The translations under genes and the position numbers were made by a program. Shown here in pieces: positions 15,228-24,221 of a stretch of DNA of 64,000 nt. The stretch spans positions 186,001 to 250,000 of the forward strand of contig NZ_MCNV01000004.1 in NCBI RefSeq assembly GCF_001718195.1, given 5' to 3'. The stretch is from Paraburkholderia nodosa. GTDB taxonomy: Bacteria > Pseudomonadota > Gammaproteobacteria > Burkholderiales > Burkholderiaceae. How positions within the stretch are numbered: position 1 is the first letter of the stretch; the number at the start of each line of letters is the position of its first letter. Under the pieces are notes generated by a model. That model ran no database searches. It was not told the origin of the DNA and worked only from the letters and a program-made list of their open reading frames with translations.

Positions 15228-16526
15228 GTGATCAGGGCAGACATGGGGAACGAAAAACTAAAACTGAACAGACCGAGAGCCGAACACGCAGCGGCCGGCC
15301 TGCTGGCGTGGCTCGACAGAATCAAGCCGCGCACTCTGCCGAACGGCAACGCACTGGCCGCGCGCAACACCGGCCACGCGTCGGCGCAGGCCACACAGGC
15401 CATTGCGCAAAGTCTGCACAGCGTTCTCGAAGTCGTGCCCGCGGCGGCGCTCTTGATCGACGAAGCGGGCAGCGTCGCATGGGCCAATGGCATGGCCACC
15501 CACGTGCTCGGCTATGCCCTGGGCGAATTGATCGGCATGCGCATCGAAAACGTGCTCCTCGCCTGGCGAAGAGACGCACGCCCCGTATCGTTCGGCGCAC
15601 TGAAGTCCGCGCAAGGGTTGCCGCATAGCGTGACGCGCGTGGCCATCGCGCGCGCGAAGAACGGCGCCGATATCGACGTGCATGTGAGCGCTTCGGCATC
15701 GCTCGCCGCCGGACCCGCGGCGCGCATGGTGGTCGTCATCGAACCGGAAAGGCGCGACACGACGCTCGCGGAGTCCGGCAGCGAACCGCGCCGGTTGCGT
15801 CGGGAACGGGCGTCCGAGGTGGGCGACATGGCCGCCGCGCTCGCGCACGAAGTCGATCAGCCGCTCACGGCCATTCTCAGCAACGCACAGGCCGCGCAAC
15901 GGTTTCTCGCCCAGAGCCCGCCGGCCATGAGCGACTTGCGGGAGCTGCTTGGCGAGGTCGTGTCCGACAGCACGCGTGCGCACGCGATCATCCGCAAGAT
16001 GCGCCAGTCCGCGCGCTGCGAGCCGCCCGAGCTGTGCCCCGTCGATGTCGGCAGCCTCGTGCGCGACGTGGTGCGCCTGCTGCGCCGCGAGACGGAAACC
16101 TGTGGCGCGGCAGTGGGCGCGCGCATCGAAGACGGGCTGCCGCAAGTGCACGGCGATGCGGTTCAACTGCAGCAGGTGCTCGTCAATTTGCTCCTCAATG
16201 CGCTCGATGCGGTGCACGACTGCCACGCGGAAGATCGCAGGGTGTGCATCTTCGTGACGGCAAGCGAGGATCGCGGCAAGGTGCGCCTCGCGATCCGCGA
16301 TCATGGGCCGGGTGTCGATGCCGATCGGCTCGTCACGCTGTTCAAGCCGTTCATGACGTCCAAGCCCCACGGGCTGGGTCTTGGCCTCTCCATCAGCCGC
16401 ACCATCGTCATGGCGCACGGCGGCCAGCTATGGGCCGAGCGCAACGCCGATCGCGGCCTGACGTTCCATATCGAACTTCCCGCGGAGGGCGCGTGCGTGC
16501 AGACGACCACGCGTTTTTCACCATGA
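15228..16526 (+). CDS. PAS-domain sensor histidine kinase (FixL/DctB-like)
   Basis: A 432-residue kinase with no clear transmembrane helix, so probably cytosolic. A PAS domain (about 62-170: VVPAAALLIDEAGSVAWAN, LGYALGELIGM) precedes the dimerisation domain with His207 in LAHEVDQPLTAILSNAQAA. The ATPase domain has the N-box VNLLLNALDAV, G1 RDHGPGVD and G2 GLGLGLSISRTIV. The GTG start at 15228 has GGAGGA 4 bases away. The stop overlaps the regulator's start (ATGA). No heme- or ligand-binding His can be assigned in the PAS domain from sequence alone, so the signal is unknown. Confidence 0.9.
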   Translation: MIRADMGNEKLKLNRPRAEHAAAGLLAWLDRIKPRTLPNGNALAARNTGHASAQATQAIAQSLHSVLEVVPAAALLIDEAGSVAWANGMATHVLGYALGELIGMRIENVLLAWRRDARPVSFGALKSAQGLPHSVTRVAIARAKNGADIDVHVSASASLAAGPAARMVVVIEPERRDTTLAESGSEPRRLRRERASEVGDMAAALAHEVDQPLTAILSNAQAAQRFLAQSPPAMSDLRELLGEVVSDSTRAHAIIRKMRQSARCEPPELCPVDVGSLVRDVVRLLRRETETCGAAVGARIEDGLPQVHGDAVQLQQVLVNLLLNALDAVHDCHAEDRRVCIFVTASEDRGKVRLAIRDHGPGVDADRLVTLFKPFMTSKPHGLGLGLSISRTIVMAHGGQLWAERNADRGLTFHIELPAEGACVQTTTRFSP

Positions 16527-17164
16527 ACTCGCCAGTTTCCATCGTGTTCGTTGTGGACGACGACGAGCACGTTCGCAACGCACTATGCCGCTTGTTGCGA
16601 TCCGGCGGCTACACGGCACAGGCGTACGGCAGCGCCAGCGCCTTCCTCAACGGCGCGGACCTGACGAGCGCGCCTGCCTGCCTGCTGCTCGATCTCCAGT
16701 TGCCCGACCTGAGCGGCATTGAATTGCAGCAGCGGCTCGAGGGCAGGGTGCCGATCGTCTTCGTTTCGGGCCATGGCGACATGGATACGGCGGTGCGCGC
16801 GATGAAGGCGGGCGCATCGGATTTCCTGACGAAGCCGATCGACGCGCAGGTGCTATTCGAAGCCACGTCGCGCGCGCTCGAACGCGCAGGCCAGCTATAC
16901 GAACAACGCGAGCAGCGCGCGGAGATCCAGCGCCGGGTGGAAAAACTCACGCCGCGCGAGCGCGAGGTCATGGCGCTCGTGGTGACGGGCCGGCCGAACA
17001 AGCTCGTGGCCGACGAACTGGGCGCGGCGGAGAAAACGATCAAGATTCACCGGGCGCGCGTCATGGAGAAGATGAAGGCGAACTCGCTTGCCGATCTGGT
17101 GCGCCTCATGACCACGTTCGATGCCGACGCGCCTGACTTGCACCCGCTTCCGCATACGGGCTGA
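16523..17164 (+). CDS. FixJ-family response regulator (receiver plus LuxR HTH)
   Basis: A 213-residue regulator translationally coupled to the kinase. The receiver domain has VVDDDE, phospho-acceptor Asp57 in CLLLDLQLPDLSG, and Lys104 in FLTKPID. After a helical linker comes the LuxR/GerE helix-turn-helix (about 140-195): LTPREREVMALVVTGRPNK, VADELGAAEKTIKIHRARV. On phosphorylation such proteins dimerise and activate promoters. No target promoter is evident nearby. Confidence 0.93.
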   Translation: MNSPVSIVFVVDDDEHVRNALCRLLRSGGYTAQAYGSASAFLNGADLTSAPACLLLDLQLPDLSGIELQQRLEGRVPIVFVSGHGDMDTAVRAMKAGASDFLTKPIDAQVLFEATSRALERAGQLYEQREQRAEIQRRVEKLTPREREVMALVVTGRPNKLVADELGAAEKTIKIHRARVMEKMKANSLADLVRLMTTFDADAPDLHPLPHTG

Positions 17165-17229
17165 GGGACCAGGGGATTAAGGGACTAAAGGACCACACGG
17201 CAGGGCACGCGCGCCGTCGTCCCGTCACT

Positions 17230-18231
17230 TCAGATCAAATGGCTATTGCGCCAGTCGCGCGGCGTCATGCCGAAGCGCGCGCTGAACCAGTTCGTGAACG
17301 AGCCCTGCTGGGCGTAGCCGAGCAGGGCGGACACACGTCCGATGGGATAGCGCGGGTTGCTCATGTAGCGCACGGCAAGTTCGCCCCGCACTTCCTCCAC
17401 GAGCCGCGTGAAGCTCGTATTGGCGACGCCGAGCTGACGTTGCATCGTGCGCACGCTCAGCCGCAGATGCGCGGCCACCCCTTCGACGCTGGCCTGCTCG
17501 AGCGGCAGCAGCAGGTAGATCGCCTTGCGCACCTCGAGTGCCGTGGAATCGACGCCCGTTGCGTTGAGCGATTCGGCGAGGCTTTCCGCGTAGCGCACCA
17601 GTTCCGGGTCGGCGGCGGGGTTCGGGTAGTCGAGGTCGGCGGCCGCGCATACGATGCCGTTGAAGTCGCTGCCGAATTCCAGCGGACAGCCGAAAAAACG
17701 CCGGTGAAACGTGAGGCTGGGCGGCGCCTGGTGAACGAAGTGCACCGCGCGCGGTTTCCAGTGCTCGCCCAGCAGCGCGCTGGAGTGACGCGCGAGCACG
17801 CCCACTGCGAGTTCGATGGCCTGGTATGTGGGGGTGCCCGGATCGACGACCAGTTCCTCGCGGATCGTGACGGTTGCGCCCGTGTCTTCGACAAAGATCG
17901 CGAGCGCTTCGTTGAGCAGATGCCGGTATTCCGCCGTGGCGAGCAGCACCTCGCGCAGCGTGCGCTTGTGCGCGAGCAGAATGTTGACCACGCCAGTGCC
18001 GAACTTGTGGCGCGTCTCGGCCATTTGCAGCGCGAACGTCGGGCACGCGGCCTTTTCCGCCGAACGCTCCAGCAACCGGCACGCAGCGGCTGCGGGGACG
18101 CGTTGGTCGGGAGTTGCGAGCGCCGCGGCGTCCACGCCCGCCTCGTGGGCAAGCTCGACCGGGTTCAATCCCACGCGCTTTGCCACGTCGAAATAACCGC
18201 TCAGCGAGACCGAGCTCAGCGTGGTTTCCAT
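17230..18231 (-). CDS. AraC-family transcriptional regulator (Arabinose_bd/OruR-like N-domain)
   Basis: A 333-residue regulator. The N-terminal ligand-sensing domain (about 15-200) is of the type seen in OruR, ArgR and related AraC proteins: GYFDVAKRVGLNPVELAHEAG, FALQMAETRHKFGTGVV. The C-terminal DNA-binding domain (about 230-330) has two helix-turn-helix motifs, VEGVAAHLRLSVRTMQRQL and IGRVSALLGYAQQGSFTNWF. It is divergent from the BKACE operon, and a 7-bp direct repeat spaced 21 bp lies between them. It is therefore the likely activator of that operon, with an inducer that is a substrate or intermediate of the pathway. Confidence 0.9.
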   Translation of the reverse strand: METTLSSVSLSGYFDVAKRVGLNPVELAHEAGVDAAALATPDQRVPAAAACRLLERSAEKAACPTFALQMAETRHKFGTGVVNILLAHKRTLREVLLATAEYRHLLNEALAIFVEDTGATVTIREELVVDPGTPTYQAIELAVGVLARHSSALLGEHWKPRAVHFVHQAPPSLTFHRRFFGCPLEFGSDFNGIVCAAADLDYPNPAADPELVRYAESLAESLNATGVDSTALEVRKAIYLLLPLEQASVEGVAAHLRLSVRTMQRQLGVANTSFTRLVEEVRGELAVRYMSNPRYPIGRVSALLGYAQQGSFTNWFSARFGMTPRDWRNSHLI

Positions 18232-18318
18232 TGTCGTGTCTCCTCTTTGCTGCGGCCTCGCCGCGCCTTTTCAGCCCGTCAAACATGGGCTTGCGCTTAT
18301 CTCGGTGTTAACGCCTGG

Positions 18319-18346
18319 TGGCGCGAAAAGCTAAAACGATGGCGCG
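18319..18346. promoter_or_regulatory. Candidate AraC-type operator: TGGCGCG direct repeat
   Basis: TGGCGCG occurs at 18319-18325 and again at 18340-18346, exactly 21 bp (two helical turns) apart in the same orientation, each followed by C/A-rich bases. This is the spacing expected for the half-sites of an AraC-family dimer. It lies between the divergent regulator and the BKACE operon, about 130 bases before the latter. Confidence 0.45.
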
Positions 18347-18476
18347 CAATCAGAAAAGTGTAGCGCAGGATTGCCGTATCGTGCATCTCAACGGATCAGC
18401 CAGGTTCCGAGCGATATTTCAGGCTTCTGGCCACGTTGCCAAACGTTGAAATACCGTCCCCATATTGGAGAACACG

Positions 18477-19532
18477 ATGCAATTCCTCGACGATTCGCTG
18501 CACCCCGAGAACCAGGACAAGGTTGTCATCACCACCGCGCCGTATGGTCCGGAATGGATGCCCGAAGACTTCCCGGAAGACATTCCGGTGACGATGGAAG
18601 AACAGATCCAGAAGGCCGTGGATTGCTACAACGCGGGCGCAACGGTGCTGCACCTGCATGTGCGCGAACTCGACGGCAAGGGATCAAAACGCCTCTCGAA
18701 GTTCAACGAGCTGATCGCAGGCGTGCGCGCCGCGGTGCCGGACATGATCATCCAGGTGGGCGGCTCGATCTCGTTCGCGCCGGAAGACGAGGGCGAAGCG
18801 GCGAAGTGGCTCTCGGACGATACGCGTCACATGCTGGCCGACCTCGAGCCGAAGCCGGACCAGGTGACGGTGGCGATCAACACCACGCAGATGAACATCA
18901 TGGAGCTGCTCTACCCGGAATACCTGGCGGGCACCTCGCTCTCCAACCCGGCGTTCATGGCCGCGTATAGCGAAATGACGGTGCCGGCCGGCCCGGCATG
19001 GGTGGAGGAGCATCTGCGCCGTCTGCAGGCTTCGGGCATTCAGCCGCACTTCCAGCTCACGGGCATCCACGCGCTCGAAACGCTCGATCGCCTCGTGCGC
19101 AAGGGCGCGTACAAGGGGCCGCTGAATCTCACGTGGATCGGCATCGGCGGCGGCTTCGACGGCCCGAACCCGTTCAACTTCTTCAACTTCGTGCACCGTG
19201 CGCCCGATGGCTGCACCGTTACCGCCGAGTCGCTGCTCAAGAACGTGCTGCCGTTCAACATGATGGCGATGTCCATGGGCCTGCACCCGCGTTGCGGCAT
19301 TGAAGATACGATCATCGACCAGCACGGCAAGCGCTTCACGTCCGTGCAGCAGATCGAGCAATGCGTGCGCGTGGCGCGCGAACTGGGCCGTGAGATTGCC
19401 ACGGGCAAGGAAGCGCGTGATATCTATCGCATCGGCGTGCACTACGAGACGGTCGACGAAACGCTCGCGGCCAACGGCATGGCGCCGAACCGCGTGGCCG
19501 GCGTGAAGAACCTGCCGCTGCGCGCGGCGTAA
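18477..19532 (+). CDS. Beta-keto acid cleavage enzyme (BKACE, DUF849)
   Basis: A 351-residue TIM-barrel enzyme of the BKACE family, whose founder Kce cleaves 3-keto-5-aminohexanoate with acetyl-CoA to acetoacetate and an acyl-CoA. The start has VVITTAPYGPEWMPED. His59 and His61 of LHLHVRE are the expected zinc ligands. Downstream are QVGGSISFA, TWIGIGGGFDGPNPF and MSMGLHPRCGIEDT. The ATG at 18477 has GGAG 6 bases before it. The specificity of the family depends on a few active-site residues, so the beta-keto acid used cannot be named. It is the first gene of the catabolic operon. Confidence 0.92.
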   Translation: MQFLDDSLHPENQDKVVITTAPYGPEWMPEDFPEDIPVTMEEQIQKAVDCYNAGATVLHLHVRELDGKGSKRLSKFNELIAGVRAAVPDMIIQVGGSISFAPEDEGEAAKWLSDDTRHMLADLEPKPDQVTVAINTTQMNIMELLYPEYLAGTSLSNPAFMAAYSEMTVPAGPAWVEEHLRRLQASGIQPHFQLTGIHALETLDRLVRKGAYKGPLNLTWIGIGGGFDGPNPFNFFNFVHRAPDGCTVTAESLLKNVLPFNMMAMSMGLHPRCGIEDTIIDQHGKRFTSVQQIEQCVRVARELGREIATGKEARDIYRIGVHYETVDETLAANGMAPNRVAGVKNLPLRAA

Positions 19533-19664
19533 TGGCAGTGGGGCCCGGCGCGGGCATAGGCTTGTGCCGGGCCTTGAAGCGGGGGTTTGGCGCTTGCGTC
19601 GTACCTGCTGAAACTGAGAGAACAACGGAACCCGACGAAGAGCGGGCTACCACGGAGACAACCC

Positions 19665-20996
19665 ATGCTCACGCATGCCGAGCCCACCGCGGGCGAATTG
19701 ACGAAGACCGGGACGAACGTACGCGCATATGCGTGGGTGGTGTTCGCCTTGACGGTCGGGCTGCTGCTTTCCGACTACATGTCGCGGCAGGTCCTGAATG
19801 CGGTTTTTCCGCTGCTCAAGACCGCATGGAGTCTTTCAGACACGCAGCTCGGCTCGCTGAGCAGCGTGGTCGCACTGATGGTGGGCGTGCTCACGTTTCC
19901 GCTGTCGGTGCTCGCCGACCGCTGGGGCCGCGTGAAGAGCATCGTCCTGATGGCGGCGTTGTGGACTCTCGCGACGCTTGGTTGCGCGCTCTCGACGAAC
20001 TACGGCGAAATGCTGCTTGCACGCGCCTTCGTCGGCATCGGCGAAGCGGCTTATGGCAGCGTGGGGATTGCCGTTGTCCTCAGTATTTTTCCGGTGCGCC
20101 TGCGTTCCACGATTACGGGCGCATTCATGGCGGGTGGCGCCTTCGGCTCGGTGCTGGGCATGGCGCTGGGCGGTGCGGTGGCTGCGCAGCATGGCTGGCG
20201 CGTGGCGTTTGGCGCGATGGCAGCCATGGGGATCGTGCTGGTCGTGATCTATCGCATCGTCGTCACGGAGAAGCGCATTGCCTCGCTGCAGCCGGCGAGC
20301 GTGAGCCGCGAGGCGAATGGCCTCGGGATGCGCATGAGCCTGCGCGCGCTGCTCAAGGGCCTGTTTTCCACGCGCTCCGTGGTGTGCGCGTATGTGGGCA
20401 GCGGCGTGCATCTGCTCGTGCCGGCGGCCGTGTGGAGCTGGCTGCCGAGCTTCCTGAACCGCTACTACGGCATGGCCACCGGCAAAGCGGCCGGGACCGC
20501 CGCAGTGTTCGTGCTCGTGACGGGCGTTGGCATGGTGGTGTGCGGCAATCTCGCGGACCGCTTCAGCAAGGATAACGGCGCGCGCAAATGGAGCATCGCG
20601 ATTGCGTACTGCCTGATCTGTTTCGCGCTGCTCGCGGTCGGCTTGCGCATGCCGGCCGGCCCGGCGCAGCTGGTTCTGATCGGCGCGGCCATGTTCTTCT
20701 GTGCAGGCGCAGCGGGCCCCTCGGGCGCGATGGTGGCGAACCTCACGCCGCCCTCGATCCATGCCTCGGCGTTCGCCACACTCACGCTGGCGAACAACCT
20801 GCTCGGCCTCGCGCCCGCCGCGGTGCTCACGGGCATTGCCGCCGACCATATCGGCCTGCTTGGCGCGCTGCAACTCGTACCGTTTGCGCCGCTCGTGGCG
20901 GCAGTGGTTTTCCTGATCGGCAAGCGCAACTACACCGTCGATCTGGATCGTGTGAATGCCCTGCGCGAAGAAGCCGGTGGTCACGCACAACGATGA
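19665..20996 (+). CDS. MFS transporter, probable substrate importer of the BKACE operon
   Basis: A 443-residue major facilitator with 12 predicted membrane helices. It starts with a short cytoplasmic N-terminus, then AYAWVVFALTVGLLLSDYM. Between helices 2 and 3 is the MFS motif A variant LADRWGRVKS, and helix 4 contains RAFVGIGEAAYGSV, typical of anion or carboxylate symporters. The start at 19665 follows CGGAGA. Its position 132 bases after the BKACE gene points to uptake of the pathway substrate, perhaps an organic acid. Confidence 0.88.
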   Translation: MLTHAEPTAGELTKTGTNVRAYAWVVFALTVGLLLSDYMSRQVLNAVFPLLKTAWSLSDTQLGSLSSVVALMVGVLTFPLSVLADRWGRVKSIVLMAALWTLATLGCALSTNYGEMLLARAFVGIGEAAYGSVGIAVVLSIFPVRLRSTITGAFMAGGAFGSVLGMALGGAVAAQHGWRVAFGAMAAMGIVLVVIYRIVVTEKRIASLQPASVSREANGLGMRMSLRALLKGLFSTRSVVCAYVGSGVHLLVPAAVWSWLPSFLNRYYGMATGKAAGTAAVFVLVTGVGMVVCGNLADRFSKDNGARKWSIAIAYCLICFALLAVGLRMPAGPAQLVLIGAAMFFCAGAAGPSGAMVANLTPPSIHASAFATLTLANNLLGLAPAAVLTGIAADHIGLLGALQLVPFAPLVAAVVFLIGKRNYTVDLDRVNALREEAGGHAQR

Positions 20997-21070
20997 AATT
21001 GAACAAGTAGTTCGAGTCGGCTTGACTGAGTTCGAGTCAATGCGTTCGAGTAAAGGATAGGAGATTGAAC

Positions 21071-22051
21071 ATGGCGAAAGCAGTGCGCTTCCACGAAACC
21101 GGCGGTCCCGAAGTCTTGCGCTACGAGAGCGTCGAAGTGGGCGATCCCGGCCCCGGACAGGTCCGCCTGCGCCATGAGGCAGTCGGCCTGAATTTCGCGG
21201 ATACCTACTTCCGCTCCGGCCTGTACCCCGTCCCGCTGCCTGCCGGCATGGGCGTGGAAGCCGCGGGCGTGGTCGAGGCCGTGGGCCCCGAAGTGAGCAA
21301 CGTGGCGGTGGGCGAGCGCGTGACCTACACCGGCTTCATCAACACGCTCGGCGCGTACAGCACCGAACGCCTGATTCCGGCGGCCCCGCTCATCAAGCTG
21401 CCCGACGCGATCGCATGCGAAACGGCGGCCGGCATGACCATGCGAGGCCTCACCTCGTCGTACCTGATGCGCCGCATTCACGACTTCAAGGCCGGCGACA
21501 CGATCCTGCTGCATGCCGCGGCGGGCGGTGTCGGTCTGATCGTCTCGCAGTGGGCGAAGCTGCTGGGCCTCACGGTGATCGGCACGGTGTCGAACGAGGC
21601 GAAGGGCGAAGTGGCGCGCGCGCATGGCTGCGACCACATCGTGTACTACGGCCGCGAAGATGTCGCGAAGCGCGTGCGCGAACTGACGAACGGCGCGGGC
21701 GTGAACGTGGTGTTCGACAGCGTGGGCAAGGATACCTTCGAGGCGTCGCTCGACTCGCTCAAGCGCCGCGGCCTGATGGTTTGCGTCGGCACGGCTTCCG
21801 GTCCGATTCCGCCGTTCAACCCGCAGATCCTCGCGATGAAGGGCTCGCTCTATCTCACGCGCCCGGCGCTGGCGGACTATATTGCGGACCCCGCGGAGAA
21901 GAACGAGCTGGCCGGCGAGCTGTTCGGGCACGTCGCTGCGGGCCGCATCAAGATCGAACTGAACCAGCGTTACGCGCTGGAAGACGCGGTGCAGGCGCAT
22001 CGCGACCTCGAAGCACGCAAGACGACGGGGTCGTCGGTCTTCGTCATCTGA
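21071..22051 (+). CDS. Quinone oxidoreductase-like NADPH-dependent enzyme (zinc-free MDR)
   Basis: A 326-residue medium-chain dehydrogenase/reductase of the QOR type: GPEVLRYESVEVGDPGPGQV, LNFADTYFRSGLYPVPLP, the dinucleotide motif AAAGGVGLIVSQWAK and GADHIVYY-like CDHIVYYGRED. It lacks the zinc-binding residues of alcohol dehydrogenases. Such enzymes reduce quinones or enones, or release acyl-CoA-like enals, with NADPH. AGGAG precedes the ATG at 21071. It sits 10 bases before the dioxygenase gene, in the same operon. Confidence 0.9.
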   Translation: MAKAVRFHETGGPEVLRYESVEVGDPGPGQVRLRHEAVGLNFADTYFRSGLYPVPLPAGMGVEAAGVVEAVGPEVSNVAVGERVTYTGFINTLGAYSTERLIPAAPLIKLPDAIACETAAGMTMRGLTSSYLMRRIHDFKAGDTILLHAAAGGVGLIVSQWAKLLGLTVIGTVSNEAKGEVARAHGCDHIVYYGREDVAKRVRELTNGAGVNVVFDSVGKDTFEASLDSLKRRGLMVCVGTASGPIPPFNPQILAMKGSLYLTRPALADYIADPAEKNELAGELFGHVAAGRIKIELNQRYALEDAVQAHRDLEARKTTGSSVFVI

Positions 22052-22061
22052 GGAGCGCAGC

Positions 22062-22910
22062 ATGCAAGTCGAACAATTGACCTATGCCATCGGCGCGGAA
22101 CTGACCGGCGTGAATCTCGCCGATGCCGTTCACGACGACGCGCTCTTTGCCGAGATTCGCGCGGCGCTGCTCAAGCACCGCGTGCTCTTCCTGCGCGACC
22201 AGAACATCACGCGCACCGAACACGTGGCATTTGCGCGCCGCTTCGGCGAGCTGGAGGATCATCCGGTGGCGGGCAGCGACCCTGAGCATCCCGGCCTCGT
22301 GCGCATCTACAAGAATCCGGAGCAGCCGAACGACCGCTACGAAAACGCGTGGCACGCGGACGCCACGTGGCGCGAGGCGCCGCAGTTCGGCGCGGTGCTG
22401 CGCTGCGTGGAGTGCCCGCCCGTGGGCGGCGACACGATGTGGGCGAACATGGCGCTCGCCTACGATAAGCTGCCGGAACACGTGAAGGCGCAGATCGCCG
22501 GGCTGTATGCCCGCCATAGTATCGAGGCGAGCTTCGGCGCGGCCATGCCGATCGAGAAGCGCCATGCCTTGAAGGCTCAGTTTCCCGATGCGGAGCACCC
22601 GGTGGTGCGCACGCATCCGGAGACCGGCGAGAAGGTGCTGTTCGTGAGCGCATTCACGACGCACTTCACGAACTATCACACGCCCGAGCGCGTGCGTTTC
22701 GGGCAGGACGCCAATCCGGGCGCGGGCGACCTGCTGCGCTATCTCGTGAGCCAGGCCTATATTCCGGAGTACCAGGTACGCTGGCGCTGGAAGCCGAACA
22801 GCATCGCGATCTGGGACAACCGCGGCACCCAGCACTATGCGGTGATGGACTACCCGCCGTGCCACCGCAAGATGGAACGCGCCGGCATTATTGGCGATAA
22901 GCCGTACTGA
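22062..22910 (+). CDS. TauD/TfdA-family Fe(II)/2-oxoglutarate dioxygenase
   Basis: A 282-residue enzyme. The iron facial triad is His98 and Asp100 in WHADATW and His258 in TQHYAV. Arg269 or Arg273 near the C-terminus would bind 2-oxoglutarate. The GTELTGVNL-like start (GAELTGVNLAD) and LFLRDQNITRTEHVAFARRF are typical of the family. It hydroxylates an unactivated carbon, often releasing an amine, sulfite or alcohol, at the cost of 2-oxoglutarate and O2. In this operon it may open the substrate before keto-acid cleavage. Confidence 0.92.
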   Translation: MQVEQLTYAIGAELTGVNLADAVHDDALFAEIRAALLKHRVLFLRDQNITRTEHVAFARRFGELEDHPVAGSDPEHPGLVRIYKNPEQPNDRYENAWHADATWREAPQFGAVLRCVECPPVGGDTMWANMALAYDKLPEHVKAQIAGLYARHSIEASFGAAMPIEKRHALKAQFPDAEHPVVRTHPETGEKVLFVSAFTTHFTNYHTPERVRFGQDANPGAGDLLRYLVSQAYIPEYQVRWRWKPNSIAIWDNRGTQHYAVMDYPPCHRKMERAGIIGDKPY

Positions 22911-22932
22911 AGCGCGCAGGAGACCTGGACGA

Positions 22933-23493
22933 ATGACGCTGAAGACCACACCGACCATGCTGATGGTCCCGGGGTTGCGCGACCACGTGGCGGAGCACTG
23001 GCAAACGCTGCTGCAGCACAAGCTGCGCAACGCGGTCTCGGTGCCGCCGCTCGAGCACGACAAGCTCAGCCGTGCAGCGCGTGTGGCGGCGCTCGACGCG
23101 GCGCTCGCGAAGATCGACGGTCCCGTCATTCTCGTGGCGCATAGCGCGGGCGTGATGATCACGGTGCATTGGGCGCAGCAGCACAGCCGCAAGATTCACG
23201 GCGCGCTGCTGGCCGCGCCGGCCGACCTCGAAACGCCGCTGCCGCCGGGTTACCCGCCATTCGAAGCACTGGCCGAGCACGGCTGGAACCCGATTCCGCG
23301 CAAGCCGCTGCCGTTTCCGAGCATCGTGGGCGCGAGCCGCAACGATCCGCTCGCGCGCTTCGAGCGCGTGGAGGCCATGGCGAAGGACTGGGGCAGCAGC
23401 CTCGTCGACCTGGGCGAAGTCGGTCATCTGAATCCCGCAGCGGGTTTCGGCGAATGGCCCATGGCGGAGATGTTGATTCATGAACTTGTCTGA
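22933..23493 (+). CDS. RBBP9/YdeN-type serine hydrolase
   Basis: A 186-residue, minimal alpha/beta hydrolase of the RBBP9/YdeN family. It shows MVPGLRDH, the nucleophile Ser71 in VAHSAGVM, Asp138 in ASRNDPLAR and His165 in GEVGHLNPA, which forms a full catalytic triad. The ATG at 22933 is preceded by an AGGAGACC. It overlaps the DsbA-like gene by 14 bases. It is a cytosolic esterase or amidase; the substrate is unknown. Confidence 0.88.
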   Translation: MTLKTTPTMLMVPGLRDHVAEHWQTLLQHKLRNAVSVPPLEHDKLSRAARVAALDAALAKIDGPVILVAHSAGVMITVHWAQQHSRKIHGALLAAPADLETPLPPGYPPFEALAEHGWNPIPRKPLPFPSIVGASRNDPLARFERVEAMAKDWGSSLVDLGEVGHLNPAAGFGEWPMAEMLIHELV

Positions 23494-24190
23494 TCAAAAG
23501 TGGGCGGCGCAGGCGAGTCGCGACGCGGGCGAGCCGCCCCTGCTGACGATCGAAGCCTTCTTCGACTTCATCTGCCCGTGGTGCCTGATCGGCAAGCGCA
23601 ATCTGGACGAAGCGCTCGCGCGTTTCGCGAATTCGCGGCCCGACGTGCGTGTGCGTGTGCAGTGGCGCTCACACCAATTGCTGCCGTGGACGCCGCTCGA
23701 AGGCATGCCGTATCAGATGTTCTATCGCGACCGCCTGGGCAGCGACGAAGCGGTGGCCGCGAGGCGCGCGCAGGTGCAGCGCGCGGGGCGCGACGCGGGT
23801 GTCGAATTCGCATTCGATCGCATCGAAGTGCTGCCGAACACCGCGGCCGCGCACGACCTCGTCACGTTTGCCGCGAGTCGCGGCATGCGCGAACAGAGCG
23901 CGGTGCTGATCGACCGCGTGCTCGAGGCGTACTTCATGGAAGGCCAGAACATCGGCGATTACGCGGTGCTCGAGCGTCTGGGGCTCGAATGCGGCCTCGA
24001 GCGTGAGCGCCTGGAGGCTCACATTGCCGCATCGAAGCGCCTCGCGGACCCGACCGGTCAGCGCGCGCCGTACGCCGATCCACAGGTGAACGGCGTGCCG
24101 TATTTCGTGTTCAACACGGGGTATTCGCTCTCGGGCGTGTACTCGCCGGTCGCGATGGCCGGCACGATGGCGCTGGCGGTCGCGCACTGA
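23480..24190 (+). CDS. DsbA-family (FrnE/HCCA isomerase-like) thiol oxidoreductase
   Basis: A 236-residue protein with a thioredoxin fold that carries a helical insert. The active site is Cys32-Pro-Trp-Cys35 in FFDFICPWCLIGKR, and the cis-proline loop is VNGVPYFVF. There is no signal peptide, so it acts in the cytoplasm, as expected for FrnE-like members. HCCA isomerases of the same fold usually lack the second Cys, so an oxidoreductase is more likely. It is encoded within the BKACE operon, overlapping the hydrolase gene. Confidence 0.87.
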   Translation: MNLSDQKWAAQASRDAGEPPLLTIEAFFDFICPWCLIGKRNLDEALARFANSRPDVRVRVQWRSHQLLPWTPLEGMPYQMFYRDRLGSDEAVAARRAQVQRAGRDAGVEFAFDRIEVLPNTAAAHDLVTFAASRGMREQSAVLIDRVLEAYFMEGQNIGDYAVLERLGLECGLERERLEAHIAASKRLADPTGQRAPYADPQVNGVPYFVFNTGYSLSGVYSPVAMAGTMALAVAH

Positions 24191-24221
24191 GGCGAGTTGA
24201 AGAAAGTCGAGGGGAACGGGG

